Below are positions 43,065 to 52,614 of a stretch of DNA of 64,000 nt, one piece after another (the first letter of the stretch is position 1; each line of letters opens with the position of its first letter). Origin of the DNA: Neptunitalea lumnitzerae (GTDB lineage: Bacteria > Bacteroidota > Bacteroidia > Flavobacteriales > Flavobacteriaceae); contig NZ_BRVO01000003.1 in the NCBI RefSeq assembly GCF_027924185.1, forward strand, positions 1 through 64,000, in the 5' to 3' direction. The notes beneath the pieces were generated by a model. It was not told where the DNA came from, made no database searches, and saw only the letters and a list, made by a program, of their open reading frames with translations. The position numbers and the translations under genes are program-made.

Positions 43065-43193
43065 ATGAAAGCAAAAACTAATACATACAACTTCTTTACT
43101 AGTACGCCATCTATTTTAGGGCGCACCAGATTAGTTTTTGGTATATTCACCTCTATTATTACCACCATTATTATTACCCCTTTAGGGGTTTAA
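43065..43193 (+). CDS. thrL: thr operon leader peptide
   Basis: A 42-codon open frame, ATG 43065 to TAA 43193, lies between the thr promoter and thrA. It encodes nine threonine and seven isoleucine codons; residues 29-38 are TSIITTIIIT. This is the composition expected when threonine and isoleucine supply decide ribosome stalling, as in the E. coli thrL attenuator (different sequence). The last codons (P-L-G-V) form a CCCC-TTTA-GGGG hairpin, so a stalled or moving ribosome will affect its folding. The N-terminus MKAKTNTYNFFTSTPS has no feature beyond this. The gene is shorter than the usual ORF cut-off and would be missed by standard tracks. Confidence 0.88.
   Translation: MKAKTNTYNFFTSTPSILGRTRLVFGIFTSIITTIIITPLGV
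43176..43189 (+). terminator. Candidate attenuator hairpin of thr operon
   Basis: ACCCC (43176-43180) pairs with GGGGT (43185-43189) around TTTA, at the very end of the leader peptide frame. A T-rich, not pure T, stretch follows. A second AT-only hairpin lies at 43223-43244. Which one acts as the terminator is unclear. Confidence 0.5.
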
Positions 43194-43307
43194 TTTATAC
43201 ATATCACACGTCCATATTTCCTATTTTTTATTCAAATAAAAAATCAGATATAACTATATTTAAGTCATAAATTTATTGATCTCTGTTATCAGAAAAAAAA
43301 GAAACTC

Positions 43308-45755
43308 ATGAAAGTTTTAAAATTTGGCGGAACTTCTGTTGCTAATGCCGAGAATATAAAAAAAGTACAAGCAATTGTTGCTTCAGAAAGTGAAGAAAAG
43401 AAAATGGCGGTAGTCGTTTCAGCCCTAGGTGGTGTTACCGACTTACTTTTAAAAACTGCTGACCTAGCGGTTAAACAAGATGAATCTTATAAAGATACAC
43501 TTCAACACATTGAAGACAGACATCTTGAAACCATTCAACAACTAATTCCTATTACTTCTCAAAGTGCTATTATTAGTAAGGTAAAACAACATCTTAACCA
43601 ATTAGAAACCCTATATGAAGGTTTGTACTTGTTAGGTGAAATAACGCCAAGAACCTCTGATAAGATTGTAAGTTATGGAGAATTATTATCGTCTTACATT
43701 ATATCAGAATTTTTTAAAGTTGCAGGTTTAGACGCTGCGCTTAAAGACTCTAGAGACCTTATTAAAACTAACAAGCATTTTGGTAAAGCTCAGGTTAACT
43801 TTAAACTTACCAATACCAATTGCTACTTTTACCTTAAAGGTGCCAAACATCAAGTTACAGTTTTACCAGGGTTTGTTGCCAGCACTGTAGAAGGCGAAAC
43901 TACCACCTTAGGTCGTGGTGGGTCTGACTATACCGCTGCAATTATTGCAGGAGCGGTAGATGCAAAAACATTAGAAATATGGACCGACGTAAGTGGTATG
44001 TATACCGCAAACCCAAAGGTGGTTAAACAGGCTAAAGCCATAGCTAAAATATCGTATGAAGAAGCTATGGAACTTTCTCATTTTGGCGCTAAAGTACTAT
44101 ACCCACCAACGGTTCAACCAGTGTTAGAGAAGAAAATTCCAATTCATATAAAAAACACTTTTCAACCGCATGAGGTTGGAACTTTAATAGTACAAGAAGA
44201 TTTTAAAGAAGAGCTACCTGTAAAAGGAATCTCAAACGTAGACAAAATAGCGTTATTAACACTTGAAGGTGTTGGTATGGTAGGTATACCAGGAATTTCA
44301 AAACGCTTGTTTGAAGTTTTATCTCAAGAAGAAATTAGTGTTGTATTAATTACACAAGCATCTTCAGAGCACTCTATATGTTTAGGTATTAATGCTGCCG
44401 AAACGGAAAAAGCAGAGTGTGCCGTTAATGAAGCTTTTGCTTACGAAATATCCTTAAATAAAATTAAACCAGTAATTATAGAATCTGGGCTTTCAATTAT
44501 TGCTTTGGTGGGTGACCAAATGAAGAGTCATCAAGGGCTTAGCGGTAAAATGTTTAGTACCCTAGGTAAAAACAACGTAAATATTAGAGCTATTGCTCAA
44601 GGAGCCTCTGAAAGAAACATCTCTGCCGTAATAGATGAGAAAGATGTAAACAAAGCATTGAATGTTTTACATGAGCGATTTTTTGAAGAGCAAACTAAAC
44701 AATTAAACCTTTTTGTAACGGGTGTAGGTAATGTTGGAGAAAAATTCTTAGCTCAAATTAATCAGCAAAAGAAATTTTTAAAAGAACGTTTAAAACTAAA
44801 TATTCGTGTAGTTGCGCTGTCTAATTCTAAAAAAATGGTATTTAATGAAAGTGGTATTTCATTAAGCAATTGGCAAGAAGAATTAGCAGAAGGAGAAGCT
44901 GCTTCTTTAGATGGGTTCTTTGAAAAAGTTAAGAGTTGTAACCTACGTAATAGTGTATTTGTAGATAATACAGCAAATGATGTAGTAGCTGCTACGTATC
45001 ATAAGTATCTTAAAAATAGTATTGCGGTAGTTACCTGTAATAAAATTGCTGCTGCTTCAGATTACCAGAACTATCAATTACTTAAAAAGCTTGCTTTTAA
45101 TTATAACGTTCCATTTTTATTTGAAACTAATGTAGGTGCTGGTTTACCTATTATAGATACCTTGAAAAACCTAATAGCTTCAGGAGACCGCATACATACC
45201 ATTAAAGCTGTCCTATCTGGTAGTTTAAACTTTGTTTTTAACAACTTTGATAATGATCATAACTTTCATGATGTTGTTCAACAAGCAAAAGTTGAAGGAT
45301 ATACAGAACCAGACCCTAAAATTGATTTAAGTGGTGTAGACGTTGCTCGTAAAATATTAATTCTAGCACGTGAAAGTGGATATCAAATAGATATGGAAGA
45401 TATTGAGAACATTCCTTTTTTACCACAAGAAAGTTTAGATGCGCCAAGTGTACCAGAATTTTTTGAAACTCTTAAAACTCATGATACACATTTTAATAAT
45501 ATATATGAACAAGCAACTGAAAAAGGAGCGCGTTTAAAATATGTAGCTACGTTTGAAAACGGAAAGGCAAAAGTAGGATTAGAAGAAATCCCAGCAGACC
45601 ATCCGTTCTATAACTTAGAAGGAAAAGATAACATTGTTCTTTTCTATACAGATAGATACCAAGAACAACCATTATTAATTAAAGGTGCAGGTGCAGGTGC
45701 AGATGTAACTGCCTCTGGAATATTTGCCGACATTATACGCGTAGGTAGCAACTAA
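43308..45755 (+). CDS. thrA: Bifunctional aspartokinase/homoserine dehydrogenase
   Basis: An 815-residue enzyme doing the first and third steps from aspartate to threonine. Residues 1-290 are aspartokinase (KFGGTSVANAENIKKV, GRGGSDYTAAIIAGA). Two ACT regulatory domains follow (about 315-455; GMVGIPGISKRLFEVL, QGASERNISAVI). From about 465 the homoserine dehydrogenase has NAD(P)-binding FVTGVGNVGEKFLAQI and SGSLNFVFNNFDN, GYTEPDPKIDLSGVDVARK. Length fits ThrA of enterobacteria. It is the first gene after the leader peptide; thrB starts 5 bases after it. Feedback inhibition by threonine through ACT is expected. Confidence 0.97.
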   Translation: MKVLKFGGTSVANAENIKKVQAIVASESEEKKMAVVVSALGGVTDLLLKTADLAVKQDESYKDTLQHIEDRHLETIQQLIPITSQSAIISKVKQHLNQLETLYEGLYLLGEITPRTSDKIVSYGELLSSYIISEFFKVAGLDAALKDSRDLIKTNKHFGKAQVNFKLTNTNCYFYLKGAKHQVTVLPGFVASTVEGETTTLGRGGSDYTAAIIAGAVDAKTLEIWTDVSGMYTANPKVVKQAKAIAKISYEEAMELSHFGAKVLYPPTVQPVLEKKIPIHIKNTFQPHEVGTLIVQEDFKEELPVKGISNVDKIALLTLEGVGMVGIPGISKRLFEVLSQEEISVVLITQASSEHSICLGINAAETEKAECAVNEAFAYEISLNKIKPVIIESGLSIIALVGDQMKSHQGLSGKMFSTLGKNNVNIRAIAQGASERNISAVIDEKDVNKALNVLHERFFEEQTKQLNLFVTGVGNVGEKFLAQINQQKKFLKERLKLNIRVVALSNSKKMVFNESGISLSNWQEELAEGEAASLDGFFEKVKSCNLRNSVFVDNTANDVVAATYHKYLKNSIAVVTCNKIAAASDYQNYQLLKKLAFNYNVPFLFETNVGAGLPIIDTLKNLIASGDRIHTIKAVLSGSLNFVFNNFDNDHNFHDVVQQAKVEGYTEPDPKIDLSGVDVARKILILARESGYQIDMEDIENIPFLPQESLDAPSVPEFFETLKTHDTHFNNIYEQATEKGARLKYVATFENGKAKVGLEEIPADHPFYNLEGKDNIVLFYTDRYQEQPLLIKGAGAGADVTASGIFADIIRVGSN

Positions 45756-45760
45756 TAGTT

Positions 45761-46687
45761 ATGAAAGCAGTAAAAGTATTTTGCCCGGGTACTATAGCCA
45801 ATGTTTCATGTGGTTTTGATGTATTAGGCTTATGTTTAGATTCGGTTGGTGATGAAATGATTGTACGCAAATCTGACGTTCCAGGTATACGAATCACAAA
45901 AATTGAAGGAGCAGATCTTCCTCTAGAAACAAAAAAAAATGTAGCTGGTGTAGCTGCCTTGGCTATGCTCAAAGAAATTACCTTTGAAGGTGGTTTTGAT
46001 ATTGAAATTTATAAAAAAATTAAAGCTGGTAGCGGTATTGGTAGCAGTGCTGCCAGTGCTGCTGGCGCAGTATATGGTATTAATGCATTACTAGGAAACC
46101 CGTTCACCAATGCTAAATTAGTTGAGTTTGCTATGCAAGGAGAAGCTTTAGCTAGTGGTGCACCTCATGCAGACAATGTAGCACCAGCACTTATGGGCGG
46201 TTGTACCTTAGTAAGAAGTTACACTCCTTTAGATGTAATTGCATTGCCTACCCCATCTGAGTTATATGCTACCGTGGTGCATCCGCAAATTGAGGTAAAA
46301 ACAGCCGACTCAAGGGCTATCTTAAAACACAATGTAACCCTTAAAAAAGCCATACAGCAATGGGGTAATGTAGGCGGATTTGTAAGCGGACTATTTTTAA
46401 ACGATTATGACCTTATATCAAGATCGTTAGAAGATGTAATTGTAGAACCTATACGCTCGGTATTAATACCTTACTTTAAAACAGTTAAAGTAGCTACTAA
46501 AAATGCAGGAGCCTTAGGTAGTGGTATCTCAGGTTCTGGTCCTTCTATTTTTGCTTTAAGCAAAGGTGCCGATACTGCCCACAAAGTAGCTGATGCGATA
46601 CACGATATTTATAAAAATTCAGAAATTAAATTTGACATCCATATCTCTAAAGTAAATCCGAAAGGATGTAAAGTTTTACCATTATGA
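45761..46687 (+). CDS. thrB: Homoserine kinase
   Basis: A 308-residue GHMP kinase phosphorylating L-homoserine. The ATP loop is GSGIGSSAASAAGAV, and the C-terminal motif is LGSGISGSGPSIFAL. The N-terminal FCPGTIANVSCGFDVLG is typical for ThrB. The start lies 5 bases after thrA; the end overlaps the ATG of thrC by 4 bases (ATTATGAAA). It is the second gene of the thrA-thrB-thrC operon and has no other neighbours in the frame. Confidence 0.97.
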   Translation: MKAVKVFCPGTIANVSCGFDVLGLCLDSVGDEMIVRKSDVPGIRITKIEGADLPLETKKNVAGVAALAMLKEITFEGGFDIEIYKKIKAGSGIGSSAASAAGAVYGINALLGNPFTNAKLVEFAMQGEALASGAPHADNVAPALMGGCTLVRSYTPLDVIALPTPSELYATVVHPQIEVKTADSRAILKHNVTLKKAIQQWGNVGGFVSGLFLNDYDLISRSLEDVIVEPIRSVLIPYFKTVKVATKNAGALGSGISGSGPSIFALSKGADTAHKVADAIHDIYKNSEIKFDIHISKVNPKGCKVLPL

Positions 46688-47982
46688 AATACTATAGTTT
46701 AAACAATAAAGAACATAAAGTTAGTTTTAAAGAAGCTGTTATAAATGGTATAGCACCAGACAGAGGGTTGTACTTTCCTGAAGAAATAACAGCTTTAGAC
46801 GCTCATTTTATTGATAACATAACACAATTTAGTAACGAGGAAATAGCCTATAAAGTAATTGCTCAATTTGTGGGAGATGAGATTGACGAAGCATCTTTAA
46901 AAGAAATTATAAAAGATACCTTGGTTTTTGATTTTCCGACAGTAAAGGTGGAAGATGATATTTATTCATTAGAATTATTTCATGGACCAACCATGGCTTT
47001 TAAAGATGTAGGTGGGCGCTTTATGGCACGTTGCTTAGGCTACTTTAATAAAGATGTACAACAAGAACAAGTTACAGTTTTAGTGGCTACTTCAGGTGAT
47101 ACCGGTGGTGCTGTGGCAAGTGGCTTTTTGGGTGTTGATGGGGTTAATGTGGTAATATTATACCCTAGTGGTAAAGTAAGTGATATACAAGAAAAACAAT
47201 TAACTACGCTTGGACAAAACATAACTGCTCTAGAGGTTAATGGTGTTTTTGACGACTGCCAAGATATGGTTAAAAATGCTTTTTTAGATGAAGAACTAAA
47301 AGACCAAAACCTAACTTCTGCTAACTCTATTAACGTAGCAAGATGGTTACCTCAAATGTTTTATTTTTTCTTTGCTTACAAACAATTAAAACAACTAAAC
47401 AAAGAGTTTGTATTTGTGGTACCTAGTGGTAACTTCGGTAACATTTGTGCTGGTATGATGGCTGCTAAATTAGGCTTACCCGTTAAACACTTTGTAGCGG
47501 CTACCAATGTGAACGATACCGTACCTCGATTTTTAGTTACCGGTACATACGAGCCTAAACCTTCTAAGCAGACTATTTCTAATGCTATGGATGTTGGTAA
47601 TCCGAGCAACTTTGTGAGAATACAAGAAATTTACAACCAAAATACAGAAGCTTTAAAAGCCCATTTTTCATCTTTTAGTTATACCGATGAGGATACTCGA
47701 AAAGCTATGAAGAGCATCTATGAAACTTCTAGTTATGTAGCAGACCCACATGGTGCCGTTGGTTATTTAGGAGCTAAAAACTATTTGAAAACGAATAATG
47801 ATTTATGTGTATTTTTAGAAACAGCTCACCCCGTTAAGTTTTTAGATGTTGTTACTGACACCCTATCTATAGAGGTACCAATCCCAACACAAATAGAGGC
47901 TGTTTTAGATAAAGAAAAGAAAAGTATTGTTATTGATACGTATTCCGATTTAAAATCGTTTTTAAACAATAGAACTCTTTAA
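46684..47982 (+). CDS. thrC: Threonine synthase
   Basis: A 432-residue PLP enzyme converting O-phosphohomoserine to L-threonine. The PLP lysine lies in GPTMAFKDVGGRFMAR, and LVATSGDTGGAVASGF binds the phosphate. NSINVARWLPQMFYFFFA, VVPSGNFGNICAGMMA and VADPHGAVGYLG complete the family set. It overlaps thrB by 4 bases, so translation is coupled. An unknown secreted protein gene starts only 1 base after its stop, extending the transcript. Confidence 0.97.
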   Translation: MKYYSLNNKEHKVSFKEAVINGIAPDRGLYFPEEITALDAHFIDNITQFSNEEIAYKVIAQFVGDEIDEASLKEIIKDTLVFDFPTVKVEDDIYSLELFHGPTMAFKDVGGRFMARCLGYFNKDVQQEQVTVLVATSGDTGGAVASGFLGVDGVNVVILYPSGKVSDIQEKQLTTLGQNITALEVNGVFDDCQDMVKNAFLDEELKDQNLTSANSINVARWLPQMFYFFFAYKQLKQLNKEFVFVVPSGNFGNICAGMMAAKLGLPVKHFVAATNVNDTVPRFLVTGTYEPKPSKQTISNAMDVGNPSNFVRIQEIYNQNTEALKAHFSSFSYTDEDTRKAMKSIYETSSYVADPHGAVGYLGAKNYLKTNNDLCVFLETAHPVKFLDVVTDTLSIEVPIPTQIEAVLDKEKKSIVIDTYSDLKSFLNNRTL

Positions 47983-47983
47983 C

Positions 47984-48964
47984 ATGAATAAACTACTTAC
48001 CATATTTTTATTATGTTTTGTTTTACATGGGAATGCTTTTCATAAAAACAAAATATATCAGGAAAAATATGGTAACGTAGTTACTTTTGTCAGAATTCCT
48101 TTTGAAAATTATGCAGTTACCGAGAAAATTAAAATAATAGGTCAACTAGCTGAACAATTATCCAATAAATTAGCTTACAAAGACACTATTCTTATCGAGT
48201 TTCATCACTTAGGCTCTACTCCTTTACGACCTAAAAACTTATGGATTGTAGAGAAAAACTATTGTAAAGATTTAGTACTTTTTAATCCCATTGATTATAG
48301 TAATTATCCCCCTCAAGATTCTGTTGTAACCAATCAGCGGAAAAGCCACAGACCTAATTACAAAGGAATTTCTATTAGACATATAGGGCTAGACATTTCT
48401 ATTGAAAATATATTAAGATACATTGAATTCTCCATACTTCATGAAGAACAAAATAGCATAAATTCCTATTATTATACAGTACATTGGTTTGAACCAGAAA
48501 AAATTTATGAAGGCCATTATATAGGTTTATCAAAACAGCAATTGCTCACCATTGAAAAAAGTCCACTTTCGAAAGTTTTAAAAAAACTACTACAAAAGAA
48601 AACTGATATCATAAACGATAAAGGAGTAGATTTTTATTTTAAAAATAACAACTTTTACTTTAAAAACAGTCATACCAAAATGAAAAGTGATGAATTCACT
48701 TTTATAGTTCCAGGTAAAAAGGGTTATTTATTTTTTACAACGGCTAATAGTTTTATCTATTTAAATAAGCGCACTCCAAAAATTAAACTACATACATTAA
48801 GTAATGTAGATCCTGAATGGAACTATTATGCCTTTATTACATATCCCTTCAACTTTGCAACCCATAACAAAACAAAAAATCTGTTTGTATATAAATATAG
48901 AATACAAGGGAGTAGTTTCCTTTTTTCAGAAGAAACGAACGATTTACTAACTACTTATCATTAA
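47984..48964 (+). CDS. Hypothetical secreted protein behind thrC
   Basis: A 326-residue protein with a probable signal peptide MNKLLTIFLLCFVLHGNAFH. The rest is mixed alpha/beta, rich in lysine and tyrosine, with several aromatic YF repeats such as GVDFYFKNNNFYFKNSH. I do not recognise a family. The start is 1 base after the thrC stop, so it is translated from the thr mRNA, though nothing links it to threonine synthesis. No RBS of its own is visible beyond the end of thrC. It may simply be a passenger. Confidence 0.7.
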   Translation: MNKLLTIFLLCFVLHGNAFHKNKIYQEKYGNVVTFVRIPFENYAVTEKIKIIGQLAEQLSNKLAYKDTILIEFHHLGSTPLRPKNLWIVEKNYCKDLVLFNPIDYSNYPPQDSVVTNQRKSHRPNYKGISIRHIGLDISIENILRYIEFSILHEEQNSINSYYYTVHWFEPEKIYEGHYIGLSKQQLLTIEKSPLSKVLKKLLQKKTDIINDKGVDFYFKNNNFYFKNSHTKMKSDEFTFIVPGKKGYLFFTTANSFIYLNKRTPKIKLHTLSNVDPEWNYYAFITYPFNFATHNKTKNLFVYKYRIQGSSFLFSEETNDLLTTYH

Positions 48965-49020
48965 GAGTAAGGTTTTATCTTTTTATCCTACTAAGTAATA
49001 GAATATAAAAAACTTCTATT

Positions 49021-49716
49021 ATGAAAAAACTACTTTGCAGTATATCTGCTATAGTACTATTTGCTTCGTGCAATGAAACACCAAAGACTACTAACCCAGA
49101 AAAACAGGAGAAAGAACCTAACACAGAAGTGGTAAAAGACACCACCCCTATCCTTACACAATATGGCATTGTAGAGGGAGAAAATCCACTAGGATTAACT
49201 GTTGGAGAAAAAGCACCAGACGTAACACTAACTTTTGAAAATGGAACTACCCTAAACCTACAAGAACTTGCTTCTAAGCAACCTTTAGTAGTTTTCTTTT
49301 ACAGAGGTTATTGGTGCCCTTATTGTAGCAAATACTTAACTGAAATGGCTACTGAAGCCAAAGAATTGGAACTTGCTGGGGCTAAACTTATAGCTATTAC
49401 CCCAGAGTCTTATGAAAACGTAGTTAAAACCAAAAGTAATACACAAGCTACTTTTGATATTGTTTCTGATATTGATGGTAGTATCATGAAAGCCTTTAAA
49501 GTAAATTTTGATGTAACAGATGATTATCAAGGGAAACTTAAAAAAGGATTAAATACAGGGCTAGAAGACTTAAACTCATCTGGAGAGGCTGTACTTCCAA
49601 TTCCTGCAACCTACGTTATAGATACGGATGGAAAAATAACATATAGCTTTACCAATCCAGACTATACAGAACGAGCGCCAATTTCAGAAATTTTAAATCA
49701 TATACCAGCTCATTAA
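49021..49716 (+). CDS. Peroxiredoxin-like (AhpC/TSA-type) lipoprotein
   Basis: A 231-residue envelope redoxin. The lipoprotein signal MKKLLCSISAIVLFASCNE ends in a lipobox cysteine C18. A linker rich in T, P and E follows. The thioredoxin-like domain (about 65-231) has the redox site FFYRGYWCPYCSKYLTEM, CPYC instead of CGPC, and cis-proline in IPATYVIDTDG. The family 'peroxiredoxin-like' has uncertain substrates. It lies 56 bases behind the unknown 47984 gene, probably with its own promoter, and ends at a strong bidirectional terminator at 49731. Confidence 0.88.
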   Translation: MKKLLCSISAIVLFASCNETPKTTNPEKQEKEPNTEVVKDTTPILTQYGIVEGENPLGLTVGEKAPDVTLTFENGTTLNLQELASKQPLVVFFYRGYWCPYCSKYLTEMATEAKELELAGAKLIAITPESYENVVKTKSNTQATFDIVSDIDGSIMKAFKVNFDVTDDYQGKLKKGLNTGLEDLNSSGEAVLPIPATYVIDTDGKITYSFTNPDYTERAPISEILNHIPAH

Positions 49717-49730
49717 AAAATGAGTCCATA

Positions 49731-49760
49731 AAAAAAAGCCGCTATACAGCGGCTTTTTTT
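49731..49760. terminator. Bidirectional terminator
   Basis: A 13-bp perfect stem (49731-49743 with 49748-49760), AGCCGCT in the GC part, with A7 and T7 flanks, between the convergent redoxin and OmpA-type genes. Confidence 0.93.
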
Positions 49761-49763
49761 ATA

Positions 49764-51638
49764 TTATTTAGTTAAGATAAACTCACATCGTCTATTTATG
49801 GAATGTTCTATTTCAGAACAATTATCTCCACATGGTACTAACGGTCTACTCTCACCATATCCATTATAACGCAATCTACTTCTCTTAATACCATTCTTTG
49901 CTAAGTAATCTACTGCAGCTTTGGCTCTGTTAGCAGATAAGTGCATGTTATAAGCATCGGTACCTTGCGTATCTGTATGTGCATTAATTTCAATCTCCAT
50001 AGTTGGGTACTCCTTCAATAATTTCACTACAAAATCTAATGTAGTTGCAGATTGTGGTTTAATATCCCATTTATCAAAGTCAAAATAAATATTTTCTAGC
50101 TCAATATAAATAACGCCATCATTACGCATTTTAACCTCCGGAATTCTATCTACAAACGATTCCATTGCTAATTCTATAGCATAATAGAAAACTCCATCTT
50201 CACCCGTTGTAAACTCATCCTCAAACGGAATATAAAAGTCTCGTTCAGCTACAATTTTATACGTAGTATTTGGCGATGTACCAAACTTATAATGTCCGTC
50301 TTCCTTCACCGTAATAGAATCCACCAAATTACCATTCATATCGTATAAAGAAACTTTAGAACCAGGCAATAAATTCTTAGAAACTTTATCTTTCACATCT
50401 CCTTCAACAAAGTACTTGTTTTTATTGTCTTCACGTGTGAATGTATACAAATTATCATACCCCTCTCTGTTAGAACTAAAATATCCCATATCCTCTTCTG
50501 CCTTTAAAGAATAAGCAAAATCATCCATACCACCGTTAATAGTATTACCCAAATTCAATGGTCTGCTGAATATAGAATCTTTAATTTCGGTTCTAAAAAT
50601 ATCCAATCCGCCTAAACCTTTTAAACCATTAGAAGCAAAATACAAAACACCATCTTCAGACATAAAAGGAAATTGTTCTCTATGCTTAGTATTAATAGCT
50701 GAACCTGCATTTATAGGAAAGCTATAAGATCCGTCGTCATTAATAGTTACATAAAAAATATCAAAGGAACCAAGACTTCCTGGCATATCACTAGCAAAGT
50801 ATAAAACTTTACCATCAGGACTTAAAGTAGGGTGTTCTGTATTCCATTTCTCAGAAGAAAAAGGCAACTCCTGTTCATTAGTCCATTTACCGTCTACCAA
50901 TTCTGCTTTAAACATACGTACAGAGGCAAACTTCTGTCCTCCTATTTTAACACGTTTATCAGCCGTTCTATTAAAGTACATAATCTTACCATCTTTAGTA
51001 AAAGCTGGCGAACTTTCATGACTATCGGTATTAATTTTGTCTGGAAACAATTGTACACTATCAAGTTTACCATTATCTCCTATTGCCCCAATATATAAAT
51101 CTAAATAAGGCTCTTCATTCCAAGTATATACAGGTCTTTTTTTATTTCTAGTAGAAGCAAAAACTACTTTCTCTCCTAAAAAAGCAACACCAAAATCGCC
51201 TTTAGAATTTTCATACAAAAACTGTATTTTATATTCGTAAGGCACTACATTAGTTAAGCTATCAATAAATTCTTTGGTATTATAAGACTTACTTGTATCA
51301 TATAACCCCATAATAGAATCTGCTTTCTCATAGCTTTCAGTTCCCATTAATGCGTGTGCATATCTAAACAGGTATTCTTTAGGTATACTATCCGACTTAT
51401 ATTCTGAAAACAATTTACCATACGCTTCAGACGCTTTTGCCATCATGGAATTATACAAGTAACAATCACCAAGATTTTTAAGTATATGCTCGTTCTTAGG
51501 TAATCCTTCATACATTTCTGAAGCTTCCAGATACGCTCTGCTCTTAAACAAAATATCTGCTTTTTTTTCAGAGGGCTTTTCTTGAGCAAAAGCTCCAAAA
51601 ACAATAAAAAATAATATTAAAGTAAAATTATGCTTCAT
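49764..51638 (-). CDS. OmpA-family protein with TPR-like, PD40 and CarboxypepD-like regions
   Basis: A 624-residue outer-membrane-linked protein. After a signal peptide (MKHNFTLILFFIVFGAFAQ) come TPR-like helices (about 25-125), PD40/WD40-like propeller repeats (about 150-395; TLSPDGKVLYFASDM, EQFPFMSEDGVLYFAS), a carboxypeptidase-regulatory-like domain (about 405-480), and an OmpA peptidoglycan-binding domain at the C-terminus (YFDFDKWDIKPQSA, HTDTQGTDAYNMHLSANRA). This architecture accompanies T9SS type B-secreted proteins together with a PorP/SprF protein. It is the third gene of the leftward unit and 17 bases after the PorP/SprF gene. Role: anchoring the secretion or adhesin complex to peptidoglycan, inferred. 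Confidence 0.9.
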   Translation of the reverse strand: MKHNFTLILFFIVFGAFAQEKPSEKKADILFKSRAYLEASEMYEGLPKNEHILKNLGDCYLYNSMMAKASEAYGKLFSEYKSDSIPKEYLFRYAHALMGTESYEKADSIMGLYDTSKSYNTKEFIDSLTNVVPYEYKIQFLYENSKGDFGVAFLGEKVVFASTRNKKRPVYTWNEEPYLDLYIGAIGDNGKLDSVQLFPDKINTDSHESSPAFTKDGKIMYFNRTADKRVKIGGQKFASVRMFKAELVDGKWTNEQELPFSSEKWNTEHPTLSPDGKVLYFASDMPGSLGSFDIFYVTINDDGSYSFPINAGSAINTKHREQFPFMSEDGVLYFASNGLKGLGGLDIFRTEIKDSIFSRPLNLGNTINGGMDDFAYSLKAEEDMGYFSSNREGYDNLYTFTREDNKNKYFVEGDVKDKVSKNLLPGSKVSLYDMNGNLVDSITVKEDGHYKFGTSPNTTYKIVAERDFYIPFEDEFTTGEDGVFYYAIELAMESFVDRIPEVKMRNDGVIYIELENIYFDFDKWDIKPQSATTLDFVVKLLKEYPTMEIEINAHTDTQGTDAYNMHLSANRAKAAVDYLAKNGIKRSRLRYNGYGESRPLVPCGDNCSEIEHSINRRCEFILTK

Positions 51639-51655
51639 GAGGTTTGCAAGTATTG

Positions 51656-52594
51656 TTAAAAGAATCGGGGTGATATATCAAAGCCATTATTCTTACCTAA
51701 TTTATTGATGTCGAATAATACCATAATTTCATGTGATCCAGAATTAAATCTTCCTAAATTAGACAATGTATGATCGTAAGCATAACCAATACGTAAACTA
51801 GGTGACAATCTAAAATTTATCAAACCACTAACAGCATCATCCCATCTATAAGCTGCTCCCATTTCTACTCTATTATTAAATAAAAAGTTAGCAGTTACGT
51901 CTAACGACATTGGAGCATCAAACACAGTTTTAGCCATAAAAGCAGGCTTAAACTTAAGGTTATCATTTAAATTGAAAACATATCCACCGGTAAAAAAGAA
52001 ATGATAATCTTCTACTGATTGGTACGAAATACCATCTTGGTTTTCTATATGGTGCGATTTTAAAAGGTTAGGTACAGATAATCCTAAATAATATTTATCA
52101 CTAAAATAAAATACCCCTGCCCCAACATTTGGAAAAATTCTACTAATATTTTCAGAAAAGGCAGTATCGGGCATATCATCAGTAAGTACAAAGTTACTAA
52201 AGTCAGTATCGTAAAAAGTAGCTCCTGCTTTTAAACCAAACGATAATCTTGATGTTTCCGATAAAGATAATACGTAAGCAAAATCTACATAAGCATTATT
52301 CTCATTAACAATATTACCAATTTCATCATGCACTACAGAAAGTCCCATTTCTACTTTTCTAGAAAGAGGGGTATGAACAAAAAAGCTAGCTGTTCTAGGT
52401 GCTCCTTCAATACTCATCCATTGTGCTCTATAAATACCTCCTAAATTAACAATATCAGGATTGTCTGTTGCATAAGCAGGGTTTATCACACTCATATTAT
52501 ACATATACTGTGTATACTGAGGATCTTGTTGGGCTTTTGCTACAAGTGAGAAAAGCGCAACAATTAAAACCACTAATATCTTATTGTTCTTCAT
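51656..52594 (-). CDS. PorP/SprF family type IX secretion-associated membrane protein
   Basis: A 312-residue outer-membrane beta-barrel-like protein. The signal peptide (about 1-21) is followed by the family opening QQDPQYTQYMYNMSVINPAYA. Further strands alternate, as GLSVVHDEIGNIVNENNAYVDFAYV and RIGYAYDHTLSNLGR near the end. SprF-like proteins are needed for export or attachment of a partner adhesin in gliding flavobacteria, and each partner usually lies upstream, as the giant repeat protein does here (20 bases). It is the second gene of the unit. Confidence 0.93.
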   Translation of the reverse strand: MKNNKILVVLIVALFSLVAKAQQDPQYTQYMYNMSVINPAYATDNPDIVNLGGIYRAQWMSIEGAPRTASFFVHTPLSRKVEMGLSVVHDEIGNIVNENNAYVDFAYVLSLSETSRLSFGLKAGATFYDTDFSNFVLTDDMPDTAFSENISRIFPNVGAGVFYFSDKYYLGLSVPNLLKSHHIENQDGISYQSVEDYHFFFTGGYVFNLNDNLKFKPAFMAKTVFDAPMSLDVTANFLFNNRVEMGAAYRWDDAVSGLINFRLSPSLRIGYAYDHTLSNLGRFNSGSHEIMVLFDINKLGKNNGFDISPRFF

Positions 52595-52614
52595 TTATTA
52601 TAAATGTTGAAATT

